Positions 46,955 to 57,108 of a stretch of 64,000 bases of DNA are shown here, piece after piece. The notes beneath the pieces are model-generated. The model ran no database searches. It was not told the origin of the DNA and saw only the letters and a program-made list of their open reading frames with translations. The position numbers and the translations under genes were made by a program. The DNA lies in contig NZ_JAFBGA010000019.1 in assembly GCF_016909575.1 (NCBI RefSeq), forward strand, positions 1 through 64,000. Reading direction: 5' to 3'. This DNA comes from Streptomyces sp. HB132 (GTDB lineage: Bacteria; Actinomycetota; Actinomycetes; Streptomycetales; Streptomycetaceae). Within the stretch, counting starts at the first letter, position 1. Every line of letters starts with the position of its first letter.

Positions 46955-47695
46955 ATGGCCACCGGAACCGACGAGCCGACGCTGACCGTCGACGAACTGG
47001 CGGCGCGCGCGGGCGTCACCGTGCGCACCGTGCGCTTCTACAGCACCAGAGGCCTGCTGCCGCCTCCCGTGATCGGCCCCCGACGCGTCGGGCACTACGG
47101 GAACGACCACCTCTCCCGGCTGGCCCTCATCGAGGAACTCCAGCACCAGGGCATGACGCTGGCCGCCATCGAGCGCTACCTCCAGCAGCTGCCACCCGAC
47201 CTGAGCGCGCAGGATCTGGCGATCCACCGCGCCCTGGTGGCCTCCTGGGCGCCCGACTCGGCCGAGGACATGGAGCGCGCCGAACTGGAGCGTCGGGCGG
47301 GCCGGACCCTCAGCGAGCAGGACCTGGACCGGCTGGCGGCCATGGGAGTGCTGGAGCACCCGACGGTGCCCGAGGGGCCGTGCCTGGTGGATCCGGGTCT
47401 GTTGCGGCTCGGGGTGGAGCTCCTGGACGTGCCCATCGCGCACGAGACGATCCTGGCCGCGCGCACCGTCCTGCTGGAGCACACCCGCTCGGCCGCCCAC
47501 GAGCTGACCCGGCTGTTCCGGGACGAGGTGTGGAACCCCTACCGCGAGCGGGAGTCGGACCCGGAACACGTGAAGGCGATGAAGTCGCTCTCGGCCCATA
47601 TGCAGCCGATGGTGCTCCAGGCGCTGCTGACCGCCTTCCAGCGGTCGCTGAAGGAGGAGCTGGGGGCCGCGTTCACCGCGGGCGAGGAGCAGTGA
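46955..47695 (+). CDS. MerR-family transcriptional regulator
   Basis: The 246-residue protein has the MerR winged helix (TVDELAARAGVTVRTVRFYS, TRGLLPPPVIGPRRVGHYGN) and coiled-coil start (RLALIEELQHQGMTLAAIER), then a long C-terminal effector region of unknown ligand. ATG at 46955 follows AAGGAG by 5 bases. It is convergent with the FadB-like gene (21-base gap) and shares the locus with a CoA-thioester catabolic set and a decayed acyl-CoA ligase, so fatty acyl-CoA responsive control is a reasonable guess. Confidence 0.9.
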   Translation: MATGTDEPTLTVDELAARAGVTVRTVRFYSTRGLLPPPVIGPRRVGHYGNDHLSRLALIEELQHQGMTLAAIERYLQQLPPDLSAQDLAIHRALVASWAPDSAEDMERAELERRAGRTLSEQDLDRLAAMGVLEHPTVPEGPCLVDPGLLRLGVELLDVPIAHETILAARTVLLEHTRSAAHELTRLFRDEVWNPYRERESDPEHVKAMKSLSAHMQPMVLQALLTAFQRSLKEELGAAFTAGEEQ

Positions 47696-47716
47696 ACACG
47701 GCCCGCACGGGCGCCG

Positions 47717-49888
47717 TCAGTCGTGGAAGGTCTCGCCCTTCTCCGCCTTCTCCAGCAGCAGCGCGGACGGCAGGAAGCGGTCGCCGTAGCGCTCGGCGAG
47801 CTGCCGGGCGCGCGCCACGAAGCCGGGCAGGCCGCCCTCGTACCCGTTGATGTACTGGAGCACGCCACCGGTCCAGGCGGGGAAGCCGATGCCCATGATG
47901 GAGCCGATGTTGGCGTCGGCCACGGTCATGAGGACGTTCTCCTCCAGGCAGCGGACGCTGTCCAGTGCCTCGGAGAAGAGCATCCGCTCCTTCATGTCCT
48001 CGAAGGGCACGTCGGTACCGGGCTTCGTGAAGTGCTCGCGCAGGCCCGGCCAGAGCGCACCCCGGCTGCCGTCCTCGCCGTACTCGTAGAAGCCCGCTCC
48101 CCCGCTGCGGCCGGGGCGCCCGAACTCGTCGACCATGCGGTCGATGACCCCGTCAGCGGGGTGTGTGGCCCAGGTGCCGCCCGCCTCCTCGACGGCGCGC
48201 CGGGTCTCGTCGCGGATCTTGCGGGGCAGGGTGAGCGTCAGCTCGTCCATGAGGGAGAGCACCTTGGCCGGGTAGCCGGCCTGCGCCGCCGCCTGCTCGA
48301 CCGACGTGGGCTCCACACCCTCGCCGACCATCGCGACGCCCTCGTTGATGAAGTGGCCGATGACCCGTGAGGTGAAGAAGCCGCGCGAGTCGTTGACGAC
48401 GATCGGGGTCTTCCTGATCCGGCGCACGAGGTCGAAGGCGCGTGCCAGGGCCTCGTCCCCGGTCTTCTCGCCCTTAATGATCTCGACGAGCGGCATCTTG
48501 TCGACGGGCGAGAAGAAGTGCAGCCCGATGAAGTCCACCGGCCTGCTGACGCCCTCGGCGAGCACGGTGATGGGCAGCGTCGAGGTGTTGGAGCAGAGCA
48601 GGGCGTCGGGGTCGATGACGTCCTGGATCTCCTGGAACACCTTGTGCTTGAGCGCGGTGTCCTCGAAGACCGCCTCGATCACGGCGTCGCAGCCCGCGAG
48701 GTCGGCCACGTCCCCGGTCGGGGTGATGCGGGCCAGCAGTTCGTCCCGCTTCGCCTCGGTCGTACGGCCCCGGGAAAGCGCCTTCGCGAGGAGCTTCTCG
48801 CTGTACGCCTTGCCCTTGGCGGCCGCTTCCGTGGAGACGTCCTTGAGGACGACGTCGATGCCGGCGCGTGCGCAGGAGTAGGCGATGCCCGCACCCATCA
48901 TCCCGGCGCCGAGGACCGCGACCTTGCGGACCTGGCGCTCCTCGACGCCGGACGGGCGGCTGGCACCGGAGTTGACGGCCTGGAGGTCGAAGAAGAACGC
49001 CTGGATCATGTTCTTCGCGACCTGGCCGGTGACCAGCTCGGTGAAGTAGCGCGCCTCGATGGTCTGCGCGGTCTCGAAGTCGACCTGCGCCCCCTCGACG
49101 GCAGCGGCCAGGATGTTGCGGGGCGCGGGCATGGGCGCGCCGGCGAGCTGCTTCTTCAGGTTGGCGGGGAAGGCGGGAAGGTTGGCCGCGAACTTCGGGT
49201 TCGACGGGGTGCCGCCGGGGATGCGGTAGCCCTTGACGTCCCACGGCTGCTGCGACTCGGGGTTGGCGTCGATGAAGGCGCGGGCCTTGTCGAGCATCTC
49301 CTCGCGGGTCGCGGCGACCTCGTGGACGAGGCCGTTCTCCAGGGCCCGCCGCGGGGTGTACTGCGTGCCCTGGAGGAGGACCTTCAGCAGGGCGTCGGCG
49401 ATGCCCATCAGCCGCACGGTGCGGGTGACTCCGCCGCCTGCGGGCAGCAGGCCGAGGGTGACCTCGGGCAGGCCGATACGTGAACCGGGGGCGTCCAGGG
49501 CGATGCGGTGGTGCGCGGCGAGCGCGATCTCGTAGCCGCCGCCGAGCGCGGCGCCGTTGACGGCGGCGACGACCGGCTTGCCGAGGGTCTCGATGCGGCG
49601 CAGCGACTTCTTGATGGCGGTTCCGGCGTCGAACGCCGCCTGGGCGTTCTCGGGACCGATCCTGATCATGTCCTTGAGGTCGCCGCCCGCGAAGAAGGTC
49701 TTCTTGGCGGACGTGTAGATGATGCCCCGGATGGAGTCCTTCTCGGCCTCGGCGCGTTCGGCGACGGCCGCGATGGAGTCCTTGAAGCCCTGGTTCATCG
49801 TGTTGGCGGACTGGTCGGGGTCGTCGAGTACGAGGGTGACGACGCCGGTCTCGTCCTGTTCCCAGCGGATGGTGGTGCTCTCGGTCAT
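47717..49888 (-). CDS. Bifunctional enoyl-CoA hydratase / 3-hydroxyacyl-CoA dehydrogenase (FadB-like)
   Basis: The 723-residue protein combines a crotonase domain (about 1-190: ANTMNQGFKDSI, AAVNGAALGGGYEIALAAHH and GLPEVTLGLLPAGGGVTRTV with the catalytic glutamate) and a hydroxyacyl-CoA dehydrogenase (about 320-720: VAVLGAGMMGAGIAYSCARA for NAD, GLHFFSPVDKMPLVEIIKG with the catalytic His). It carries out two successive beta-oxidation steps. The ATG at 49888 is followed by MTESTTIRWEQ, typical of actinobacterial homologues. The thiolase gene lies 36 bases upstream on the same strand. Confidence 0.95.
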   Translation of the reverse strand: MTESTTIRWEQDETGVVTLVLDDPDQSANTMNQGFKDSIAAVAERAEAEKDSIRGIIYTSAKKTFFAGGDLKDMIRIGPENAQAAFDAGTAIKKSLRRIETLGKPVVAAVNGAALGGGYEIALAAHHRIALDAPGSRIGLPEVTLGLLPAGGGVTRTVRLMGIADALLKVLLQGTQYTPRRALENGLVHEVAATREEMLDKARAFIDANPESQQPWDVKGYRIPGGTPSNPKFAANLPAFPANLKKQLAGAPMPAPRNILAAAVEGAQVDFETAQTIEARYFTELVTGQVAKNMIQAFFFDLQAVNSGASRPSGVEERQVRKVAVLGAGMMGAGIAYSCARAGIDVVLKDVSTEAAAKGKAYSEKLLAKALSRGRTTEAKRDELLARITPTGDVADLAGCDAVIEAVFEDTALKHKVFQEIQDVIDPDALLCSNTSTLPITVLAEGVSRPVDFIGLHFFSPVDKMPLVEIIKGEKTGDEALARAFDLVRRIRKTPIVVNDSRGFFTSRVIGHFINEGVAMVGEGVEPTSVEQAAAQAGYPAKVLSLMDELTLTLPRKIRDETRRAVEEAGGTWATHPADGVIDRMVDEFGRPGRSGGAGFYEYGEDGSRGALWPGLREHFTKPGTDVPFEDMKERMLFSEALDSVRCLEENVLMTVADANIGSIMGIGFPAWTGGVLQYINGYEGGLPGFVARARQLAERYGDRFLPSALLLEKAEKGETFHD

Positions 49889-49924
49889 TGCGATTTCTCC
49901 GTAAGCAGGGGTGGCCGGGGACGG

Positions 49925-51139
<1,215 letters not shown>

Positions 51140-51176
51140 GGCAGCTGCCTTTCGGGGTCGGTGCTGGGCGGGGAGG

Positions 51177-52319
51177 TCAGGCGAGCAGCGAGCGGCCGAT
51201 GATCTCCTTCATGATCTCGGTCGTCCCGCCGTAGATGGTCTGGATGCGGCCGTCGGTGAAGGCCTTGGCGACCTGGTACTCCGTCATGTAGCCGTAGCCG
51301 CCGTGGAGCTGGAGGCAGCGGTCGGCGACGCGCTTCTGCAGCTCGGTGGCCCACCACTTGGCCATCGACGCGTGCACGGCGTCGAGCGTCCCCTCGGAGT
51401 GGTCGACGATGCAGCGGTCGAGGAAGGCGCGGGTGACGGCACACTCGGTGGCCATCTCCGCGATCTCGAAGCGGATGTGCTGGAGCTTGGAGAGCGGGCG
51501 TCCGAAGGCCTCACGCTCCTTGACGTACCGGGTGGTGATCTCCAGGAGGTGTTCGGCGGCGGCGATTCCGGCGACCGCTATGCCCATCCGCTCCTGGGCC
51601 AGGTTGGTCATGAGGTGGATGAAGGCGCCGTCGGGCTCGCCGAGGAGGTTCTCCTTGGGGACGCGTACGTCGTTGAAGAACAGCTCGGCGGTGTCCTGGG
51701 ACCTCTGCCCGATCTTGTCGAGGTTGCGGCCCCGCTCGAAGCCCTCGGCGCCGCGCTCGACGACGAGTAGCGAGAGGCCTTTCGCGCCGCCCTCCGGTGA
51801 GGTCTTCGCGACCACGATCACCAGGTCGGCGAGGATGCCGTTGGAGATGAAGGTCTTCGAACCGTTGAGGAGCCAGTGGTCACCCTTGTCGTCGGCGGTG
51901 GTGCGGATGCCCTGGAGGTCGGAGCCCGCGCCGGGTTCCGTCATGGCGATGGCGGTGATGGTCTCGCCGCTGCAGAAACCGGGCAGCCAGCGCCGCTTCT
52001 GCTCGTCGGTGCCGAGACCGGTGAGGTAGGGGCCGATGATGTCGTTGTGCAGCCCGAGCGCGAGCCCGGAGACCCCGGCCCTGGTGAACTCCTCGGCGAG
52101 TACGGCGCTGTAGCGGAAGTCGGCGTTGCCTCCGCCCCCGTACTCCTCGGGGACCGCCAGGCCGAGCAGCCCCTGGCGGCCGGCCGCGAGCCACGCCTCG
52201 CGCGAGACGATGCCATCCTGCTCCCACTGCTCGTAGTGCGGGAGGACCTCCTTGGACAGGAAGGTGCGGACGGTCCCGCGGAACGCGTCGTGCTCTTCGG
52301 TGAAGATCTGCCGCTGCAC
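51177..52319 (-). CDS. Acyl-CoA dehydrogenase
   Basis: A 380-residue FAD enzyme introducing a trans-2 double bond into an acyl-CoA. The signatures are ITAIAMTEPGAGSDLQGIRT, LLNGSKTFISNGILADLVIV, and the C-terminal CLQLHGGYGYMTEYQVAKAF with the catalytic-region glutamate replaced by the YGYM.EY pattern of this subgroup. It passes electrons to ETF. GTG at 52319 begins 1 base after the stop of the LLM gene, so translation is coupled. Confidence 0.94.
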   Translation of the reverse strand: MQRQIFTEEHDAFRGTVRTFLSKEVLPHYEQWEQDGIVSREAWLAAGRQGLLGLAVPEEYGGGGNADFRYSAVLAEEFTRAGVSGLALGLHNDIIGPYLTGLGTDEQKRRWLPGFCSGETITAIAMTEPGAGSDLQGIRTTADDKGDHWLLNGSKTFISNGILADLVIVVAKTSPEGGAKGLSLLVVERGAEGFERGRNLDKIGQRSQDTAELFFNDVRVPKENLLGEPDGAFIHLMTNLAQERMGIAVAGIAAAEHLLEITTRYVKEREAFGRPLSKLQHIRFEIAEMATECAVTRAFLDRCIVDHSEGTLDAVHASMAKWWATELQKRVADRCLQLHGGYGYMTEYQVAKAFTDGRIQTIYGGTTEIMKEIIGRSLLA

Positions 52320-52320
52320 T

Positions 52321-53355
52321 TCAAGCCCCCTGGAGCCAGTTCTTGACGGTGGAGATCAGCCGCGCCGGCTCCGGGCCGACGGGCGTGACGTTGAGCATGG
52401 TGACTCCTGCCTCGCGGAAGGCCTCGATGCGGTCGCGTACGTACGCTTCGGGGCCGCAGAGCGTCATGAGCTCGCAGAACTCGTCCGGCACGGCGGCCTC
52501 CGCCTCCCTCTTCTTCCCGGCGAGGTAGAGCTCCTGGATGGTGGCGGCCTCCTGCTCGTAGCCGTAGGCGACGGCGAGGTCGTTGTAGAAGTTCTTGCCC
52601 CGTGCGCCCATACCGCCTACGTACAGCGCGATCTGCGGACGCGCGAGGTCCCTGACGGCGGCCGCGTCGTCGCCGATCGCCAGCAGGCCCCCCGCGACGG
52701 TCTGCAGGGGGCCGAGTGCCGGGTCGCGTTTCGCCGTGCCCTCGGCCAGTGCCGCGCCCCAGACCTGCGGGGCCTTCTCCGGGATGTAGAGGGTGGGCAG
52801 CCAGCCGTCTGCGATCTCGGCGGTCAGCGCCACGTTGGCGGGGCCGAGGGAGGCGACGTAGAGGGGGATGGTGTCGCGCACCGGCCGCGTGAGGATCTTC
52901 AGCGGCTTGCCGAGCTTGCCGCCCTTCTCCTTCGGCAGGGGCATGTCGGTGATGCCGTGGTGGTCGATGACCTCGCGGCGCCAGATCCGCCGGCACAGCT
53001 CGACGGTCTCGCGGGTCCTGCCGAGCGGCCGGTCGTACGGCTTGCCGTGCCATCCCTCGACGACCTGTGGTCCCGAGGCGCCGAGTCCGAGCAGGGCACG
53101 GCCGCCGGAGACGGCGTCGAGCCCGGCGCCGGTCTGGGCGATGAGGGCGGGGGTGCGGGAGTAGACGTTGAGGATCGCCGCGCCGATCCTCAGGCGCTCG
53201 GTGCGGGCGGCGAGGTAGCCCATGAGGGTGGGCGAGTCGAAGCCGTACGCCTCTGCGACCCACACGGCGTCGAGGCCGGCGGACTCGAGTCCGGCGACCT
53301 CGTCGCAGGCCGCGCGCGGATCGCCCGCGTAGTTCAGCGGCAGGGAGAGTTCCAT
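52321..53355 (-). CDS. LLM-class F420-dependent oxidoreductase
   Basis: The 344-residue TIM-barrel protein belongs to the luciferase-like monooxygenase family that uses F420 in actinobacteria. It has ESAGLDAVWVAEAYGFDSPT, RLRIGAAILNVYSRTPALIA, GRALLGLGASGPQVVEGWHG and YVASLGPANVALTAEIADGW. Its substrate is unknown; in this operon it could oxidise or reduce a CoA-bound intermediate. The ATG at 53355 shares one base with the CaiB stop (TGATG). Confidence 0.92.
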   Translation of the reverse strand: MELSLPLNYAGDPRAACDEVAGLESAGLDAVWVAEAYGFDSPTLMGYLAARTERLRIGAAILNVYSRTPALIAQTGAGLDAVSGGRALLGLGASGPQVVEGWHGKPYDRPLGRTRETVELCRRIWRREVIDHHGITDMPLPKEKGGKLGKPLKILTRPVRDTIPLYVASLGPANVALTAEIADGWLPTLYIPEKAPQVWGAALAEGTAKRDPALGPLQTVAGGLLAIGDDAAAVRDLARPQIALYVGGMGARGKNFYNDLAVAYGYEQEAATIQELYLAGKKREAEAAVPDEFCELMTLCGPEAYVRDRIEAFREAGVTMLNVTPVGPEPARLISTVKNWLQGA

Positions 53356-54506
53356 CAGCGGGTGGCTTCCTTCCCGGTCGCCAGCAGGCCCGGCAGGCCC
53401 CAGTCCGCGGCGACGGCCCCGGTGTCCGCCCCGGGCAGCGCGGGTGCGCTGCGCACGGAGACGGGCGTCGCCGAGAAGCGGGGTGCGGGGGCGGGCTGGG
53501 TGAGGCCGCTGTGCTCCACATAGGTGGAGCGGGCGGCCAGGTGGGGGTGGCGGGGCGCCTCACGGAGCGAGAGGACGGGGGCCACGCAGGCGTCCGTCCC
53601 CTCGAAGATCTCGGTCCACTCGGCGCGCGTGCGGGTGCCGAACCTGTCGGCGACGAGGGCGCGCAGCTCTTCCCAGCGTCCGAGGTCGTTCCGGTCGGGG
53701 GCTTCCTCCCCGAGTCCGAGGAGCTCCGCGAACTCCTCGTAGAAGCGCGGCTCCAGGGCTCCGACCGCCATGTACCGGCCGTCGGACGTCTCGTAGGAGC
53801 CGTAGAAGGGGCAGCCGCCGTCGAGGAGGTTGGAACCGCGCCGGTCCTGCCAGCTGCCGGCTGCCAGCATGCCGTGGATCATCGTGGCGAGGTGGGCCGC
53901 GCCGTCCACGATGGCCGCGTCGACGACCTGCCCCCTCCCGCCGGATGTACGGGCGTGCTGGAGGGCCGCGAGCACACCGACGACGAGGTAGAGCGAGCCG
54001 CCCGCGTAGTCTCCGACCAGATTGGCGGGCACCGTGGGTGGTTCGCCGGATCTGCCGATCATCGAAAGGGCGCCGGTGAGCGCGATGTATCCGATGTCGT
54101 GTCCCGCGCGTTCGGCCAGCGGCCCGTCCTGGCCCCAGCCGGTCATCCGCCCGTAGACGAGGCGCGGGTTGCGTTCCAGGCAGGCGTCGGGGCCCACGCC
54201 GAGGCGTTCGGCCACCCCGGGCCGGAAGCCCTCGATGAGGATGTCGGCACGCTCGACGAGGTCGAGCACCTGCCCTGCTCCGCCCTCCGCCTTCAGATCG
54301 ACGAGGACCGACCGCTTGTTCCGGTTGGTGAGGTCGAAGGCGGGCTCGATACCGATCACCGAGCCTCCGGGCCGGTCGACGCGCACGACGTCGGCACCGA
54401 GGTCGGCGAGGAGCATGGCGGCGAACGGCCCCGGGCCGATGCCCGCCAGTTCGACGACGCGCACTCCGGTCAGCGGGCCCTGCGACCCGTGTCCTGTCGT
54501 TGTCAT
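53355..54506 (-). CDS. CaiB/BaiF-type CoA transferase
   Basis: The 383-residue class III CoA transferase is related to alpha-methylacyl-CoA racemase. It contains GVRVVELAGIGPGPFAAMLL, ADLGADVVRVDRP, and the catalytic aspartate region NLVGDYAGGSLYLVVGVLAA; the GDYAGG form is typical of racemase-like members. It could move CoA between acids or racemise a branched acyl-CoA. ATG at 54506 is the first gene of the operon. A palindrome GATGTAACATC (54533-54543) lies 27 bases upstream. Confidence 0.92.
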   Translation of the reverse strand: MTTTGHGSQGPLTGVRVVELAGIGPGPFAAMLLADLGADVVRVDRPGGSVIGIEPAFDLTNRNKRSVLVDLKAEGGAGQVLDLVERADILIEGFRPGVAERLGVGPDACLERNPRLVYGRMTGWGQDGPLAERAGHDIGYIALTGALSMIGRSGEPPTVPANLVGDYAGGSLYLVVGVLAALQHARTSGGRGQVVDAAIVDGAAHLATMIHGMLAAGSWQDRRGSNLLDGGCPFYGSYETSDGRYMAVGALEPRFYEEFAELLGLGEEAPDRNDLGRWEELRALVADRFGTRTRAEWTEIFEGTDACVAPVLSLREAPRHPHLAARSTYVEHSGLTQPAPAPRFSATPVSVRSAPALPGADTGAVAADWGLPGLLATGKEATR

Positions 54507-54532
54507 CAAGCCCCCAGCAGTGTGACACAACT

Positions 54533-54543
54533 GATGTAACATC
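54533..54543. promoter_or_regulatory. Palindrome upstream of the CaiB operon
   Basis: GATGTAACATC is an 11-base perfect dyad around a central A. A related TGTGACA (54521-54527) and TGTAACA (54535-54541) form a 14-base-spaced direct repeat. The sites lie in the 203-base divergent region between the CoA operon and the enoyl-reductase-like gene. Confidence 0.5.
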
Positions 54544-54709
54544 GATGATGCTAAGAACGGACCGCGCTCCGCACAACCCTTTTGGCCGAGCAAGCGCTTA
54601 GCTCTTCCCCGGATCCTCTCGCACGGAGACCCTCCCGGCCGCGCAGCGCCACGAACGCCTCCGCTACCCTCTGGCTGCTACATCGACGTCGGGCCCCGCG
54701 GAGGCACTC

Positions 54710-55900
54710 ATGAACAGGCAGAACGGGGCAGAACGCCCTTATGACGTCGTCCTCTTCGGGGCCACCGGCTTCGTGGGCACGCTCACGGCGGAATATCTCG
54801 CCGCACACGCCCCGGAAGGCTGCCGCTGGGCGCTGGCCGGCCGCAGCCGCGGCAAACTGGCGGAGCTGCGCGATCGCCTCTCCGCGGAGAACCCGCACTG
54901 CGCGGAACTGCCGCTGCTGACGGCCGACGCCGACGACGCCGGTTCCCTGCGCGAGCTGGCCGGTTCCGCGCACGTGGTGGCGTCCACCGTGGGACCGTAC
55001 GTCTGGTACGGCGAGAAGCTGGTCGCCGCCTGCGCCGAGACCGGGACCGACTACACCGACCTCACCGGGGAGGCGGAGTTCGTCGACCGGATGTACCTGG
55101 AGCACGACGGCCGGGCCCGCGAGACGGGGTCCCGCCTCGTGCACGCCTGCGGCTTCGACTCCGTGCCCCACGACCTCGGCGCCTACTTCACGGTCCAGCA
55201 GCTGCCCGAGGGTGTTCCGCTGACCGTCGACGGCTACGTCCGCACCAACGCCGCCTTCTCCGGCGGCACGTTCGCCTCGGCGCTCACCGCGATGGGACGC
55301 GGCCCGCAGATGGCGCGGGCCGCCCGCGAACGGCGTCTGCACGAGCCTCGCCTGGTCGGCCGGCGCGCCCGCGCCCCGCAGGGGTCACCGCACTTCAGTC
55401 CGGAGACCGGCACCTGGGCACTGCCGCTGCCTACCCTGGACCCCCGCGTGGTGGAGCGGTCCGCGCGGGGGCTCAAGCGCTACGGCCCCGACTTCCGCTA
55501 TCGGCACTTCGCCTCGGTGAAGCACCTGCCCATGGCACTCGGCGGCACGGCGGCGATGGGCCTGCTGGCGGGGGCCGCCCAGATCCCGGCCGCGCGGCAG
55601 TGGCTGTCGTCGCGGGTCGAGCCGGGCACGGGTCCCGGCGAGGCGCGCAGGGGGCGGAGCTGGTTCACGGTCCGCTTCGTCGGTGAGGGCGGCGGCCGCC
55701 GGGTCTGCACGGAGGTCTCGGGCGGCGACCCCGGCTACGACGAGACGGCGAAGATGCTGGCGGAGGCGGCTCTGGCGCTCGCACTCGACGACCTGCCCGC
55801 GACGTCGGGTCAGGTCACGACGGCCGTGGCGATGGGCGATGCGTTGTTGGGGCGCCTGACCGCGGCCGGGCTGCGCTTCCGGGTCGCGGCGGTGCGCTGA
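54710..55900 (+). CDS. Saccharopine-dehydrogenase-like trans-acting enoyl reductase
   Basis: The 396-residue protein has an N-terminal Rossmann fold (YDVVLFGATGFVGTLTAEYL, WALAGRSRGKLAEL) and the family segments VGPYVWYGEKLVAACAETGT, DYTDLTGEAEFVDRM and HACGFDSVPHDLGAYF. The family includes mycobacterial Rv2953, a trans-acting enoyl reductase of lipid biosynthesis; many members are uncharacterised. ATG at 54710 follows GGAGG. It is divergent from the CaiB operon. A lipid-modifying role is likely but not shown. Confidence 0.9.
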   Translation: MNRQNGAERPYDVVLFGATGFVGTLTAEYLAAHAPEGCRWALAGRSRGKLAELRDRLSAENPHCAELPLLTADADDAGSLRELAGSAHVVASTVGPYVWYGEKLVAACAETGTDYTDLTGEAEFVDRMYLEHDGRARETGSRLVHACGFDSVPHDLGAYFTVQQLPEGVPLTVDGYVRTNAAFSGGTFASALTAMGRGPQMARAARERRLHEPRLVGRRARAPQGSPHFSPETGTWALPLPTLDPRVVERSARGLKRYGPDFRYRHFASVKHLPMALGGTAAMGLLAGAAQIPAARQWLSSRVEPGTGPGEARRGRSWFTVRFVGEGGGRRVCTEVSGGDPGYDETAKMLAEAALALALDDLPATSGQVTTAVAMGDALLGRLTAAGLRFRVAAVR

Positions 55901-55927
55901 AACCCGGGATGACGGCCGTTCCGGCGG

Positions 55928-56074
55928 TCAGAGCATCCAGGACGCCAGCGTGACGACCATGGACACGGTCCAGGCGGCTCCTGCGAGGACGCCCAGGGTC
56001 ATGCCCACGGCGACGCCGCGCTGGGAGAGGCGTACGGTTCCGGCACTCAGCTGAGGGGTGTGGTGGTCGATCAT
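55928..56074 (-). CDS. 48-residue single-pass membrane protein
   Basis: ATG at 56074 opens a short protein with a polar N-terminus (MIDHHTPQLSAGTVRLSQRG) and one hydrophobic helix (VAVGMTLGVLAGAAWTVSMV and a few residues more) ending SWML. There is no strong ribosome site. Codon use is GC3-rich. It lies between the enoyl-reductase-like gene (convergent) and endonuclease V. Its function is unknown. Confidence 0.6.
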   Translation of the reverse strand: MIDHHTPQLSAGTVRLSQRGVAVGMTLGVLAGAAWTVSMVVTLASWML

Positions 56075-56156
56075 GTGTACCAGCCTGCCCCTGATGTTCG
56101 ACGAGGAACATCCGTATGTGTACTCAGTTGGCAACAGATCACCGAGCCGGGCCCGG

Positions 56157-56834
56157 TCAGCCGGTGGCCTCCCGGAGAGCGGACCGGCACAGGGCGTCGG
56201 CTCTGCGCGTGGTCTCGGGCTGACGGAAGCCGCGGGCCAGCGCGAGGGTGTGGGCGCACGCGTTGTCCAGGCCGGTGCGGTGTCCGACGGAGACGAAGAC
56301 GGGTTTCGTGTCGTCCCGGGTGCGCAGGGCCCGCCCCACTTCCTCGTCGCCGTCCATGAGCGGGGTGAAGTCCCCGCGCCGGGGCCCGGGTTGCTCGTAG
56401 CGGAAGGTGAAGGGGTTCTTGGCGACACCGATGACCGGCAGGCCGGTGAGCACGCCGAGATGGCTGGCGAGGCCGAACCTGCGGGGGTGGGCCCGTCCGT
56501 AGCCGTCGCAGACGACGAGCCCGGGGTCCACCGGCAGGCCCTCGATCGCGGCCAGGACGGCCGGGAGCTCACGGAAGGCGAGGAGCCCGGGCACGTACGG
56601 AAACGTCACACGGCCGTCGGCGGTGGACTCGGCGACCACCTCCAGGGTCGCCGCGTCCAGGACGACGGCCGCCGCCACGACGAGGTCCCGCTCGTCGTCG
56701 TAGGCGACATCGACTCCGGTGACCCGGCCGGTACCCGGCGGCGGCCCCGGCTCGTCCAGCACCACCCGTGCGCGCAACGCGTCCTGTACGGAGCGGGCTT
56801 CGGCCTCGTCGGCGGGCATCCGGAAAGTCGTCAT
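56157..56834 (-). CDS. nfi: Endonuclease V (deoxyinosine 3' endonuclease)
   Basis: Endonuclease V cuts DNA one base 3' of deoxyinosine. The 225-residue protein has GVDVAYDDERDLVVAAAVVL with the first metal-binding aspartate, VPGLLAFRELPAVLAAIEGL with the glutamate and wedge-adjacent segment, and VVCDGYGRAHPRRFGLASHL with the second aspartate and damage-pocket residues. GVAKNPFTF ends the core. The length is normal. It is monocistronic; ATG at 56834. Confidence 0.95.
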   Translation of the reverse strand: MTTFRMPADEAEARSVQDALRARVVLDEPGPPPGTGRVTGVDVAYDDERDLVVAAAVVLDAATLEVVAESTADGRVTFPYVPGLLAFRELPAVLAAIEGLPVDPGLVVCDGYGRAHPRRFGLASHLGVLTGLPVIGVAKNPFTFRYEQPGPRRGDFTPLMDGDEEVGRALRTRDDTKPVFVSVGHRTGLDNACAHTLALARGFRQPETTRRADALCRSALREATG

Positions 56835-57044
56835 GGCCGGTCAGTCTAGGAGCTCGCCGGTCCGGCGATCATGTCCGATCCGGGGGCGACCCGCACCGCT
56901 TCGGTCGAGCGCGTCGACGCCCACACGGGCGACGAATTCCTGGGACGCCGTCGCACGGTCCCTGGGCCGCAGGACCGCACACCGCTGATCAGTCGTCCGA
57001 TCCGTCCTCAGCCGACCGGTTCGCGGGTCGCCGGCACCTCCCCG

Positions 57045-57077
57045 CCCGCGACCGGGGCCCGCGGGCCCGGTCGCGGG
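57045..57077. terminator. Terminator hairpin after the BNR-repeat gene
   Basis: CCCGCGACCGGG (57045-57056) and CCCGGTCGCGGG (57066-57077) form a perfect 12-base stem with a 9-base loop, 31 bases beyond the minus-strand stop at 57109. Confidence 0.8.
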
Positions 57078-57108
57078 GCGGGCGTCACGTGTCCGTACCG
57101 AAGGGCCG